64,000 nucleotides of DNA from Oryzomicrobium sp. (GCF_021287045.1 NZ_JAJTBG010000002.1:248001-312000), one strand, 5' to 3'. Counted from the stretch's first letter, positions 43,267 to 52,328 are shown. Numbers and translations are program-made. Notes: a model not told the origin generated them from the letters alone.

Positions 43267-44697
43267 TCAGAGGAAGCCGAAGGCCACCTGGAACAGGCGC
43301 ACCACCTTGGGCACCAGCTCCTTGCGGGTGCAGAACAGGATGACGTGGTCGCCGGCCTGCACCACCGTGTCGTGGTGGGCCATGATCACCTGGCCGAAGC
43401 GGGTTTCCACCTCGTCCTCGGTTTCCACCAGCACCTCGGGGATTTCCATGTTGCGCACCAGGGCGGCCACCGAGACGCCCTCGGGCAGGTCCAGGTCGGC
43501 GATGCGCCGGCCCACCACCTTGGAGGTGCGGGCGTCGCCGTGCACCACCAGTTCCAGAGCCTCGGCGGCGCCCCGGCGCAGGCGGTGCACCTGGACCACG
43601 TCGCCCTGGCGCACGTGGGCGAGGAAGGCGCCGGCGGACACCTCGGCCGGGGACAGGGCGATGTCGATGGGGCCACCCTGGACCATGTCGGCATAGACAC
43701 GGCGGTTGATCAGGGCCAGCACCCGGCGGCTGCCCAGGCGCTTGGCCAGGCTGGCGGCCAGGATGTTGTCCTCGTCGTCGTTGGTCAGGGCCAGGAACAG
43801 GTCGGCCTCGGCGATGTTGGCCTGCTCCAACACGTCCTCGTCGCTGGCGCCCCCGCACAACACCAGGGCGTCGTCGAGCCGGTCGGCCACCTCCTCGGCG
43901 CGCTGGCGGCTGGCTTCCACCACCGTCACCCGGCAGCGGCCCTGGAGGGCAGCGGCGACCCGGGCGCCGATGTTACCGGCCCCGGCCACCACCACCTGGC
44001 GCACCGGCTGCTCTTCGCGGCGCAGCTCGCGCAGCACCGCCGGCAGGTGCTCGGTGGGGGCGATGAAGAACACCTCGTCTCCCACCTCGATACGGGTGTC
44101 GCCGTCCGGCATCAGGGGCCGGTCGCGCCGGTATAGGGCGGCGATGCGGGCGTCGATGTCCGGGGGCAGGTGGCGGCGCATCTCGCGGATCGGGTGGCCC
44201 ACCAGCAGCCCGCCCTCGTAGGCGCGCACGCCGACCAGGGTCAGCCGTCCCGCGCCGAACTCCAGCACCTGCAAGGCCCGGGGGAATTCCACTAGGCGGA
44301 CGATGGTGTCGGTGACCTCCTGCTCGGGGCACAGGGCCTCGGTGACGGCGAAGTGCTCCGGGGCGAACAGGCCGGGATCGGCGAAGAAGTCGGCGCTGCG
44401 CAGGCGGGCCACCCGGCGCGGCACGTTGAAGCGGCTGTGGGCAAGCTTGCAGGCCACCAGGTTGGCCGGGTCACTGCGGGTCGCCGCCACCAGCAGGTCG
44501 GCGTCCCCGGTGCCGGCGGCGTCGAGCACCGCCGGGGTGGCGGCGTCGCCGACCACGGTGCGCAGGTCGTAGCGGTCCTGGAGCAGGACCAGCCGCTCCC
44601 GGTCGGTGTCCACCACCGTGATGTCGTTGGCTTCGGACGCCAGGTGCTCGACCAGGCTGGCGCCGACCTGTCCGGCGCCGAGGATGACGATCTTCAC
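43267..44697 (-). CDS. trkA: Trk potassium uptake protein TrkA
   Basis: A 476-residue cytosolic regulator of TrkH with two RCK units. Each has an NAD-binding Rossmann motif (ILGAGQVGASL near residue 5 and VVAGAGNIGARV near 235) followed by an RCK_C domain. The start is GTG at 44697 because the Rossmann fold begins at once and GGGAGAG lies upstream at good spacing. A further-upstream in-frame ATG would add 29 basic residues with no family support. It sits between ntrX and trkH. Confidence 0.94.
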   Translation of the reverse strand: MKIVILGAGQVGASLVEHLASEANDITVVDTDRERLVLLQDRYDLRTVVGDAATPAVLDAAGTGDADLLVAATRSDPANLVACKLAHSRFNVPRRVARLRSADFFADPGLFAPEHFAVTEALCPEQEVTDTIVRLVEFPRALQVLEFGAGRLTLVGVRAYEGGLLVGHPIREMRRHLPPDIDARIAALYRRDRPLMPDGDTRIEVGDEVFFIAPTEHLPAVLRELRREEQPVRQVVVAGAGNIGARVAAALQGRCRVTVVEASRQRAEEVADRLDDALVLCGGASDEDVLEQANIAEADLFLALTNDDEDNILAASLAKRLGSRRVLALINRRVYADMVQGGPIDIALSPAEVSAGAFLAHVRQGDVVQVHRLRRGAAEALELVVHGDARTSKVVGRRIADLDLPEGVSVAALVRNMEIPEVLVETEDEVETRFGQVIMAHHDTVVQAGDHVILFCTRKELVPKVVRLFQVAFGFL

Positions 44698-44868
44698 GGG
44701 GCTCTCCCTCCCAGCCCACCCGGTATGCGGGCGTGGCGGCCATTGGCGGCCGCTGCGGCGGCCTGTCGGTTTGTTCTTCGCCATGCCGCGAGCCTGGGGC
44801 TCGATGCGGCGTGGGTTGCATGGCGCACGTGTGCTGCGGGCGGCGCTGTCGCCCGGCCGCTGGTTCGT

Positions 44869-46131
44869 TTATTCCTTGCTGCGTCCCACGGGCAGGCCCA
44901 GTTGCTTGAGTTTGCGGTAGAGGTGGGTGCGCTCCAGGCCGGTCTGCTCGGCCACCCGGGTCATGTTGCCGCCAGCCACCGCCAGGTGGTGGGCGAAGTA
45001 GGCTTTTTCGAAAGCTTCCCGGGCCTCGCGCAGGGGCTCGCCGAAGAGGGCGGCCAGGGCCTGCCCCGGGCCGTCGTTGCCGCTGCTTTCGGCGGTGAGC
45101 AGGCGTCCCACCTCCTCGGCGCTGATCTCGTCGTCGAGGGCGGTGAGGGCCAGGTTCTTGACCGTGGCGGAAAGGGCCGACCAGCCGCCGTCGTCGCCGG
45201 GCCAGCGCTGCTGGCGCAGCAGGTTGAGGGCGCCGCTGGACAGGCGCTTGTGCGGCACCTCGCCGCGCTCGGCGAGCAAGGTGAGGAGCAGGGTGGCGAT
45301 CTCGGGCACTTCGTCGCCCCGGTCGGCGAGGGGTGGCAGGGCCAGGCGCACCTCGGCCAAGCGGCTGACCAGGGCCGGGTCCCAGCCGGCCTCGGGCAGG
45401 GTGGTGGCGGACTTGCTGCTGGCGGCCACCAGCATCAGCTTGTGGCGCTCCAGCCGCTCCAGGGCGAAGGCCAGGTTCATCTGCTGCAAACGTCCCAGGC
45501 TGGGTAGCTCGGGGACGAACAGCAGGCCGCCGGCCACTTCCTGGAGGCGCTCCTGGGTGAGGGGGCCGGATTCGACGGACAGGTCGAGCCAGGGCGCCTG
45601 GGGCGCCTGCAAGGTGCGGGCGCAGACTTCGGCCATGCCGCCGGCGGGACAGCGCAGCAGCACCGCCCGGGTGCGGGCGGCGGCCTGCTCCAGGCGCTTG
45701 CGGAATTCCTTAAGCAGGGGCACGTGGGCGAAGGCTTCCAGGGTCATCACCGGCTTGGCCGCCGGGGTCTCGTGCTTGAGCACGCGCTTGACCGTAGCCA
45801 GCAGCTTTTGCAGGGCGATGGGTTTTTCCAGGAAGTCGGCGGCGCCGAAACGGGTGGCCTCGACAGCGGTATCGATGGTGCCGTGGCCGGACATCATGAT
45901 CACCGGCATGGTCAGCTGCCCTGCCGCCGCCCATTCCTTGAGCAGGCTGATGCCGTCGGTGTCGGGCATCCAGATGTCGAGCAGCACCAGGTCGGGGCGG
46001 CGCTCGGCGCGTGCCCGCCGGGCGGCGGCGGCGTTTTCCGCCAGCAGCACGGCGTGCCCCTCGTCGGCGAGGATTTCGGAGAGGAGCTCGCGGATGCCGA
46101 CTTCGTCGTCGACTACGAGGATCTGGGCCAT
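44869..46131 (-). CDS. ntrX: NtrX-like response regulator with degenerate sigma-54 ATPase domain
   Basis: A 420-residue response regulator paired with NtrY. The receiver domain is intact (VVDDE, phospho-acceptor Asp in LVLLDIWMPDTDG, Ser/Thr in VIMMSGHG, Lys in FLEKPIALQKLL). The middle region aligns with the AAA+ domain of NtrC proteins but has lost the working parts: no Walker A (the place reads LLRCPAGGMAEV) and no GAFTGA loop. The C-terminal Fis-type helix-turn-helix (VAEQTGLERTHLYRKLKQLGL) is intact. It probably regulates transcription without activating sigma-54. The gene follows ntrY by 30 bp; trkA lies 171 bp downstream. Confidence 0.88.
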   Translation of the reverse strand: MAQILVVDDEVGIRELLSEILADEGHAVLLAENAAAARRARAERRPDLVLLDIWMPDTDGISLLKEWAAAGQLTMPVIMMSGHGTIDTAVEATRFGAADFLEKPIALQKLLATVKRVLKHETPAAKPVMTLEAFAHVPLLKEFRKRLEQAAARTRAVLLRCPAGGMAEVCARTLQAPQAPWLDLSVESGPLTQERLQEVAGGLLFVPELPSLGRLQQMNLAFALERLERHKLMLVAASSKSATTLPEAGWDPALVSRLAEVRLALPPLADRGDEVPEIATLLLTLLAERGEVPHKRLSSGALNLLRQQRWPGDDGGWSALSATVKNLALTALDDEISAEEVGRLLTAESSGNDGPGQALAALFGEPLREAREAFEKAYFAHHLAVAGGNMTRVAEQTGLERTHLYRKLKQLGLPVGRSKE

Positions 46132-46161
46132 GGGAGTACTCGGTTCGTCCAGTTCAGGGGG

Positions 46162-48333
46162 TCAGGCGGCGGCCGCCAGGGGGATGCGCACCCGGATCAG
46201 GGCGCCCCGGGGCGCCCGGTTGGCCAGGGTCACGTCGCCACCATGCTCGTCGGCGATCTTGCGCACGATGGCCAGGCCCAGGCCGGTACCCTTGGCCTTG
46301 GTGGTGGTGTAGGGCTCGAAAGCCCGGGCCAGGACCTCGGCGGGGAAGCCGCAGCCGTTGTCGGCCACCACCAGTTCGGCGTAGCGGCCGGCGATAGTGG
46401 TGCTCAGTTCGATGCGCGGCGCCGGAGGCGGTTCGGCGGGAGAATCGCCCCCCGCTCCGCTATCCGGCGCCGCCGGGTCGCCCAGGCCCTCCACCGCATC
46501 CTGGGCGTTGCGCAACAGGTTGTGGATCACCTGGCGCAGTTGGGTGGCATCCCCCAGCACCGGCGGCAGGTCCGGGGCCAGCTCGGCCACCACCGGAGCC
46601 TGGGAGGCCTCGTAGAGGCCCAGCACCTCGCCCACCAGGGCATTCAGGTCGAGGGGTTTCAGTTCCGGCGGCGGCAAGCGGGCGTAGTCGCGGAAATCGT
46701 CCACCATGTGCTTCATCGCCTGAACCTGGTTGATGATGGTAGTGGTGGAACGTTGCAGCAGTTCGGCGTCGCCGTTGCCCAGCTTGTCGGCAAGCTTGAG
46801 TTGCAGGCGCTCGGCGGACAGCTGGATGGGGGTGAGGGGATTCTTGATCTCGTGGGCCAGACGCCGCGCCACTTCGCCCCAGGCGGCGGCGCGCTGGGCG
46901 GCGATGAGCTGGCTGACGTCGTCGAACACCACCACGTAGCCACCGCCGGACGCGGCCGGCAGGGATGAGCCGCGCACCAGCAGGATGCGGTGGGCGCCGT
47001 CGGCGCCGACCATGTTCACTTCCCGCTGCCAGTCCTCGTCCGGATGGGCGGCGAAGGATTCCCGGATGGCCTGGACGTATTCCCCCAGGCGCGGCCAGTC
47101 TTCCGCCGCCACGCCGATCAGCCCGACCAGGTCGTCGCCGAGGATGTGGCCGGCGCCCTGGTTGGCGGCGTGCAGGACGAAGCGGCGGTCGAAGGCCAGC
47201 ACCCCGGCGGACAGGTTGCCGAGGATTTCTTCCAGATAGGCCCGGGCCGATTCCAGTTCCGCCCGGTGCCGCTCGGTGTCGCGCCGGGCGTCGTCAAGCT
47301 GGCGGGTCATGCGCGAGAAGGACTGGGTCAGCACCCCCAGCTCGTCGCGGCTGTAGATGGCCTGGCGCGGCGTGAAGTCGCCGGCGGCCACCGCCTGGGT
47401 GCCTTCGGCCAGGATCGACAGGGGCGCCGATAGGCGCCGAGCCAGGACGAAGGCCAGGGCGATGGCGCCGAGCAGGGCGAGCAGCAGGGTCAGGGTCAGG
47501 GACAGGGCATACAGCCGGGTCAGGCCGGAGCGGGCCAGGGCCAGTTCCTGGTAGTCCCGGTACACCGCCTGTACCGCGTCGGCGTTGGCCGCCAGGGCGT
47601 TGGGCACCGGCTGGGTGAACTGCACGTAGCGCGGCTCCTCGCCCAGGTGGAAGGTGCTGATCGGCAGCACGATGCGCAGGGTCAGGTCCTGGCCGCTTTC
47701 CCCTTCCACCTCGGCCGTGCCCCGGTTGAGGCGGGCCTGCTTGAGCTGGGAAGGGGAGGGCAGGCTGGGCAGCAGGTTGGCCAGGCCGGCTGAGGACGAG
47801 GCCAGCAGCTGGCCCTGGGGGGTGACGAGCAGGGCGGTGTCTGCATCCACCTGCTCGCGCAGCCGATTGAGCATCACCCGGCGCTGGGCATCGGGGCGGT
47901 CCGCCAGTTCCTGGACGGCGGCGCGGCCCCGAGCGGAGAACTCGGCGAGGCGCGTATCGAGGGCGGAACGGCCCAGGTTGAGGCCGGCCTCCAGGGCTTT
48001 TTCCACCCGCACGTCGAACCAGCTCTCGATGCTCTTGGTGACGAAGCGCACCGACACCCCATAGACCAGGGCCCCGGGCACCACCGCCATCAGGCCGAAG
48101 AACAGCACCAGACGCAGCTTGAGCTTGGAGCCGAACACCTGGGCCCGGTGCTCCCGGGCCAGTTGGGCGATTTGCCACACCACCAGTCCGACCAGGCTCA
48201 GGGCCACCACCAGGTTGCCCACCAACAGCCAGGGGTACTGGCGAGTGAACAAGGGGGTGTTGCCCGAGGCCAGGGTGAGCAGCAGCAGCAGGAAGCCCCC
48301 CAAGGCGGCGGCGGCGGCGATCAACAGCTTCAT
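46162..48333 (-). CDS. ntrY: NtrY-like sensor histidine kinase
   Basis: A 723-residue membrane sensor kinase. It has two N-terminal membrane helices, a third near residue 80-100, an extracytoplasmic sensor region, then a fourth helix (LSLTLTLLLALLGAIALAFVLA), a HAMP linker, a PAS domain (LEEILGNLSAGVLAFDRRFV), and HisKA with the phosphorylated His in RRLAHEIKNPLTPIQ. HATPase_c carries the N-box HNLLRNAQDAVE, DNGCGFP and GTGLGLAIV. An insertion rich in Pro/Gly/Ser lies between the N-box and the D-box. It is coupled to DUF4390 by a 4-bp ATGA overlap and followed by ntrX. Confidence 0.93.
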   Translation of the reverse strand: MKLLIAAAAALGGFLLLLLTLASGNTPLFTRQYPWLLVGNLVVALSLVGLVVWQIAQLAREHRAQVFGSKLKLRLVLFFGLMAVVPGALVYGVSVRFVTKSIESWFDVRVEKALEAGLNLGRSALDTRLAEFSARGRAAVQELADRPDAQRRVMLNRLREQVDADTALLVTPQGQLLASSSAGLANLLPSLPSPSQLKQARLNRGTAEVEGESGQDLTLRIVLPISTFHLGEEPRYVQFTQPVPNALAANADAVQAVYRDYQELALARSGLTRLYALSLTLTLLLALLGAIALAFVLARRLSAPLSILAEGTQAVAAGDFTPRQAIYSRDELGVLTQSFSRMTRQLDDARRDTERHRAELESARAYLEEILGNLSAGVLAFDRRFVLHAANQGAGHILGDDLVGLIGVAAEDWPRLGEYVQAIRESFAAHPDEDWQREVNMVGADGAHRILLVRGSSLPAASGGGYVVVFDDVSQLIAAQRAAAWGEVARRLAHEIKNPLTPIQLSAERLQLKLADKLGNGDAELLQRSTTTIINQVQAMKHMVDDFRDYARLPPPELKPLDLNALVGEVLGLYEASQAPVVAELAPDLPPVLGDATQLRQVIHNLLRNAQDAVEGLGDPAAPDSGAGGDSPAEPPPAPRIELSTTIAGRYAELVVADNGCGFPAEVLARAFEPYTTTKAKGTGLGLAIVRKIADEHGGDVTLANRAPRGALIRVRIPLAAAA

Positions 48334-48971
48334 CGCGTCTCGCTCGGCAGGGCCGGGGGGACGAAGGACCAGCGCACCCAGTCGGAGGTGAGGGTCCAGT
48401 CCCGGTTGGCCAGGGCGCTGATCTGGAACGGCTTGGGCAGCTGGGAGGTATCCAGGCGCAGGCGCAGGGCGGCCTCGTAGGTCTCGCCCGGGCGCAGCTG
48501 GTGGCGGTCCAGCACCGGCCACTGGCGCAGGCGGGAAAGCAGGCGCAGGGCGTCGTCCAGGGAGGCGAAGCTCTGGTGCAGGGCGCCCACGGACAAGCGG
48601 TACTGGCGGGTCAGGGCGTGGTAGGAGAGGCGGAAGGTCTGGCTGCGGCTGGCCACGGTTTCGTCGAGCCACCACCAGCGCCGCCGGGTCACCTCGAAGT
48701 CGATGACGAAGGGCAGCACCACGCCCCGGGTCGCGGCTTCTTCAAGACGGGCGGGCAGCTCGAAGGCGAAGTCGGCGGACAGGACGTAGCCGTCGTCCCC
48801 GGCGCTCAGGGCCGGCTGGCGGATTTCAATTTCCGCCGCCGCTGCCGGCAGGACGGCGAGGCAGCACCAGGCGAGCAGGGCCAGCAGCGGCCCGGCGAAG
48901 CGGCGCCGCCAGCCGGCGTCCCCGCGGCGGGGGTCACAGCGGTTTGTGCAGGAGGGCGTAATAGAAGCCAT
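48330..48971 (-). CDS. DUF4390 family secreted protein
   Basis: A 213-residue protein with an N-terminal signal (basic RRRF, then LLALLAWCCLAVLPAAAA) and a DUF4390 domain (about 50-205; IEIRQPALSAGDDGYVLSADFAFELP). The domain has no known function, but the gene is regularly found between rsmB and ntrY in betaproteobacteria, as here. I chose the ATG at 48971, which overlaps the end of rsmB by 38 bp in another frame, because no in-frame ATG lies between it and the signal core. The stop overlaps the ntrY start (ATGA). Confidence 0.82.
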   Translation of the reverse strand: MASITPSCTNRCDPRRGDAGWRRRFAGPLLALLAWCCLAVLPAAAAEIEIRQPALSAGDDGYVLSADFAFELPARLEEAATRGVVLPFVIDFEVTRRRWWWLDETVASRSQTFRLSYHALTRQYRLSVGALHQSFASLDDALRLLSRLRQWPVLDRHQLRPGETYEAALRLRLDTSQLPKPFQISALANRDWTLTSDWVRWSFVPPALPSETR

Positions 48972-50340
48972 CGTGGTCGGGGCCGGGCAGCCAGGTTTCC
49001 TCGTGGAGCAGCGCCGCCTGGCCCTGGATGGCCGGGTCGGCAAGGAACGCGGCGATTTGTCCGGTGTTTTCCTCGGGGAAGACGGAGCAGGTGGCGTAGA
49101 GCATTTTTCCGCCCCGGGCCAGGGTCGGCCATAGGGCGCGCAGGATTTCGCCCTGGGTGCGGGCGAACGAGGCGATGTCCTCGGGGCGGCGCAGCCATTT
49201 GCTGTCGGGGTGGCGGCGGGCCACGCCGGAGGCGGAGCAAGGCACGTCGGCCAGGATGCGGTCGAAGGGCTTGCCGTCCCACCAGCGCGCCGTGTCGCGG
49301 CAATCCGCCGCCTTCACCGCCGCCGCCAGGCCGAGCCGCTCCAGGTTCTGCTCGATGCGTTGGCAGCGCTCCGGGGAAACGTCCAGGGCGAGCAGGCGCA
49401 CGTCGGCCAGTTCCAGGATATGGGCAGCCTTGCCCCCCGGGGCCGCGCAGGCGTCCAGGATGCGCTGGCCGGCGGCCAGTTCCAGCAGGTGGGCGGCGCG
49501 TTGGGCGCCCGGGTCCTGCACCGACACCAGGCCTTCGGCAAAGCCCGGAATGTCCTGGACCGGCCGGGGTCGCGCCAGGGCCAGGCCCTCGGCGCCGACG
49601 GGCGTGCTCGGGCAATCCACTGCCGCCAGCCGCTCCGCCATCTCCGCCACCGCGGCGCGGCGGCGGTTGACCCGCAGGGCCATGGGCGGCGCCAGATTGG
49701 CGGCGACGAGCAGCTCCTGCCAGCGGTCCGGATACGCCAGGCGCAGCTTGTCGCGCCACCAGGCCGGGTGCCAGGTCTGGGCATCCTCATTGCCGGCCAG
49801 GGCCTGAGCGAGCCGTTCGCGGCGGCGCAGGGCATTGCGCAGCACCCCGTTCACCAGGGCGCGGAAACGTCCGCCGGCCAGGTGGCCGGCTGCTTCCACC
49901 GCCTGGTCCACCGTCGTGTGGTTGTCCTCGGGCTCCGCCACCAGACGGTACAGGGCGAGCAGCAGCAGGGCATGGATATCTTCGCTGGGCAGCGGACGTT
50001 CGAGCAGCTCACCCAGGATGGCGTCGCCGATGCCGTAACGGCGCATGGTCCAGTAGATCATGTCCTGGGCCTGGGCCCGCACCGTGCCGGTGACGTCCCG
50101 CCCCCGGGGCACGGGCACGCCGCGCCCGAGCAGTTCGGCCAGGCTGCGCCCGGCGAGCACGCCGGCCACCACGGGCACGGCCAGCAGAAAAGCGGTGGCC
50201 AGGGCGTCGGCCGGCGGCCAGGGAGGTAGCCGCAGCGGCGCGGAATCGGTTCTGGGGCGACCGGGAGCCTGCGGGCGCGACGGAGCGGAACGGGACGGCG
50301 AACCGGCATGGGCCGGGGAACGGGTGGGACGTTTGAGCAT
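48934..50340 (-). CDS. rsmB: 16S rRNA (cytosine-967 C5)-methyltransferase RsmB
   Basis: A 468-residue methyltransferase with an N-terminal NusB-like RNA-binding domain (about 45-180, ending VNGVLRNALRRRERLA) and a C-terminal SAM-dependent domain. Seen are the SAM-binding LDACAAPGGKAAHILEL, DVPCSASGVARRHPDSKW with one catalytic Cys, and MLYATCSVFPEEN with the other. The first 40 residues are a Pro/Arg-rich extension. A TAAACT hexamer ends 6 nt before the ATG and there is no ribosome site, so transcription may start at the ATG itself (leaderless). Confidence 0.94.
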   Translation of the reverse strand: MLKRPTRSPAHAGSPSRSAPSRPQAPGRPRTDSAPLRLPPWPPADALATAFLLAVPVVAGVLAGRSLAELLGRGVPVPRGRDVTGTVRAQAQDMIYWTMRRYGIGDAILGELLERPLPSEDIHALLLLALYRLVAEPEDNHTTVDQAVEAAGHLAGGRFRALVNGVLRNALRRRERLAQALAGNEDAQTWHPAWWRDKLRLAYPDRWQELLVAANLAPPMALRVNRRRAAVAEMAERLAAVDCPSTPVGAEGLALARPRPVQDIPGFAEGLVSVQDPGAQRAAHLLELAAGQRILDACAAPGGKAAHILELADVRLLALDVSPERCQRIEQNLERLGLAAAVKAADCRDTARWWDGKPFDRILADVPCSASGVARRHPDSKWLRRPEDIASFARTQGEILRALWPTLARGGKMLYATCSVFPEENTGQIAAFLADPAIQGQAALLHEETWLPGPDHDGFYYALLHKPL

Positions 50341-50422
50341 GGGGGCAGTTTAGCATGCCCCTATGCCCGTCCCGCCCAGGCCGGCGGCCTGATTGGGCGG
50401 GTTTGCGGGGATAATCCGGGCC

Positions 50423-51376
50423 ATGCCGCGCTCCTTTCCCCGCCCTCGAATCCGCCCCTCCCTCCGGGCGCTGACCTGTGCCGTTCTCTTTCTGCCGTCG
50501 CCTCCGGCGGCCCTGGCCTGGAACGGCGCCGGGCACCGTCTGGTGGCCGCCATCGCCTGGCAGCACCTGGACCCCGCCGCCCGCGGCGAAGCGGTCCGCC
50601 TGCTGCGCCATCATCCGGACTGGCTGCGCTGGAGTGCTGGCAACGCCGGCCTGGACGATTCCGGGCGCAGCGCCTTCATCGCCGCCTCCACCTGGGCCGA
50701 CGAGTTGCGCCGCACGGCACCGCGCCACGAGCATTCGCCCGCCAAGGCCGATGGCAGCGCCGTTCTCGATCCGGCGGATGGCAGCGCCCATGGCGACTGG
50801 CACTATCTGAACCGCCCCCTCGACGCCCGCGGCCGGCTGCATTCCGGCACCCTGGGTGGCAACCTCGACCAGGCTCTGGAACAGCTGCCACGCGTTCTCG
50901 CCGATCCGACGCAATCCGACCTTCGCCGCGCCCATGCCCTGGCCTGGCTGATCCATCTGGTGGGCGACGCCCACCAGCCCCTGCACACCGTCACCCGGCT
51001 CAACCCCGATGGCGACGATGCCGGGGGCAACGGCCTGACCATCCACGACCCGAGCCATCCCCGCCTGACCCAGCAATCCCTGCACGCCTGGTGGGACGAC
51101 CGCCCCGGTCCACCCTGGCTGCGCGGCGACAAACTGCTCTCCCGGGCAGCTCGGTTGGACGAGGCCACCCCGGCCACCCCTCAGCGCACGCCCATCGAGT
51201 GGCTACGCGAAGCCCAGCAACTTGCCCGCACCGTCGCTTACCGGGACCTGGGTTCCGAGCCCATCACCTTGGACGACGCCTATCGCAGCGCAGCCCAACG
51301 CACCGCCGACCGCCAGATCGTGGCCGCCGGACGTCGCCTGGCCACCTGGCTCGATGCCTTGCTCCTGATCCGCTGA
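50423..51376 (+). CDS. S1/P1 family nuclease
   Basis: A 317-residue secreted nuclease. The signal peptide runs to Ala32, leaving the mature N-terminus at Trp33, as needed because the first-residue Trp binds zinc in S1/P1 enzymes. Other zinc ligands are seen: His38 (WNGAGH), Asp in STWADE, His in GDWHYLN, and HLVGDAHQPLH, plus GGN in DDAGGNGL. It should cleave single-stranded nucleic acids in the periplasm or outside the cell. The ATG at 50423 has no clear ribosome site, and GATAAT ends 7 nt before it. The gene is divergent from rsmB. Confidence 0.9.
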   Translation: MPRSFPRPRIRPSLRALTCAVLFLPSPPAALAWNGAGHRLVAAIAWQHLDPAARGEAVRLLRHHPDWLRWSAGNAGLDDSGRSAFIAASTWADELRRTAPRHEHSPAKADGSAVLDPADGSAHGDWHYLNRPLDARGRLHSGTLGGNLDQALEQLPRVLADPTQSDLRRAHALAWLIHLVGDAHQPLHTVTRLNPDGDDAGGNGLTIHDPSHPRLTQQSLHAWWDDRPGPPWLRGDKLLSRAARLDEATPATPQRTPIEWLREAQQLARTVAYRDLGSEPITLDDAYRSAAQRTADRQIVAAGRRLATWLDALLLIR

Positions 51377-51379
51377 CAA

Positions 51380-51395
51380 TGTTTCACGTGGAACA
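51380..51395. other. parS: parS site 1 (chromosome partition)
   Basis: TGTTTCACGTGGAACA matches the ParB-binding consensus TGTTNCACGTGAAACA with one difference and is a near-perfect palindrome. It begins 4 bp after the stop codon of the nuclease gene. Confidence 0.85.
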
Positions 51396-51417
51396 TTGAG
51401 GCAGGGTTTTGCCCCGA

Positions 51418-51433
51418 TGTTTCACGTGAAACA
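51418..51433. other. parS: parS site 2 (chromosome partition)
   Basis: TGTTTCACGTGAAACA is a perfect palindromic parS site, 22 bp after the first. Such sites cluster in the origin-proximal part of the chromosome and load ParB. parA and parB are not in this window. Confidence 0.93.
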
Positions 51434-51456
51434 AAAACCCCGGCACAAGGCCGGGG
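51431..51456 (-). terminator. Rho-independent terminator of htpX
   Basis: A perfect 7-bp stem CCCCGGC/GCCGGGG with loop ACAAG (51438-51456) is followed on the minus strand by TTTTTGT. It lies 24 bp after the htpX stop, and its T tract abuts the second parS site. Confidence 0.8.
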
Positions 51457-51479
51457 CGAATAGGGAAGAAGAGGAGACT

Positions 51480-52328
51480 TCACCGCCCCGCCAACTGCCG
51501 CAACCGTGCAATGCGTTCCTCGGTAGCCGGGTGGGTGCGGAACAGACCGGCCAGCCCTTCACCGGAAAGGGGATTCATGATCATCATCTGGGCGGTTTCC
51601 GGATGGGCCTCAGCGGTCGCCATGGGAATACCTCGGGCGTAGGCGTCGATCTTGGCCAGGGCATCGGCCAGGGCCAGGGGGTCGCCGCTGATCTCGGCGC
51701 CGCCGCGGTCGGCTTCGAATTCCCGGGCGCGGGAAATCGCCATCTGGATCAGGGACGCCGCCAAGGGCGCCAGCAGGGCCACCGCGATGCCGGCGATAGG
51801 ATTGGCCGGACGGCCTTCACTGTCGCGCCCGCCGAAGAACACGGCGAAGTTGGCCAGGGCGGAGATGGCGCCAGCCATGGTGGCGGAGATGGTCGAGATG
51901 AGGATGTCCCGATGGCGCACGTGGGCCAGCTCGTGAGCCATCACGCCGCGCAGCTCACGGGCCGAGAGCATTTGCAAGATGCCGGTGGTGGCGGCTACGG
52001 CGGCATTCTCAGGGTTGCGTCCGGTGGCGAAGGCGTTGGGCTGGGCCTCGTTGATGATGTACACCCGGGGCATGGGCAGGCCGGCACGGCCCGCCAGTTC
52101 CTTGACCATGTTGTAGAGGTAGGGGCTGGTGGTCTCGTCCACCTCCTGGGCGTCGTACATCTTCAGGACCATCTTGTCCGAGAACCAGTACGAAAACAGG
52201 TTCATGGCGCCGCCGAAGAGCAGCGCCAGAACCATCCCCTGCTTGCCGCCGATGAGACCGCCGATCACCCCGAACAGGGCGATGATGGCCGCCATCAGGA
52301 CGGACGTTTTCAACCAGTTTCCAAACAT
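51480..52328 (-). CDS. htpX: Membrane zinc metalloprotease HtpX
   Basis: A 282-residue inner-membrane M48 protease that degrades damaged membrane proteins together with FtsH. Two N-terminal helices ([18 protein letters not shown] and [16 protein letters not shown]) precede the zinc motif [12 protein letters not shown]. Two further helices follow, and the third ligand Glu is in [12 protein letters not shown]. The ATG at 52328 has AGGAG 8 bp upstream; the TTG two codons earlier is less likely. It is followed by a strong terminator next to the parS pair. Confidence 0.95.
   Translation of the reverse strand: MFGNWLKTSVLMAAIIALFGVIGGLIGGKQGMVLALLFGGAMNLFSYWFSDKMVLKMYDAQEVDETTSPYLYNMVKELAGRAGLPMPRVYIINEAQPNAFATGRNPENAAVAATTGILQMLSARELRGVMAHELAHVRHRDILISTISATMAGAISALANFAVFFGGRDSEGRPANPIAGIAVALLAPLAASLIQMAISRAREFEADRGGAEISGDPLALADALAKIDAYARGIPMATAEAHPETAQMMIMNPLSGEGLAGLFRTHPATEERIARLRQLAGR

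Noticed and set aside
44698-44868. A small gene between ntrX and trkA (MAKNKPTGRR...)
   Set aside because: The candidate frame reads straight into trkA, has no conserved-looking sequence and no ribosome site; the spacer shows only a bulged hairpin without a T tract.
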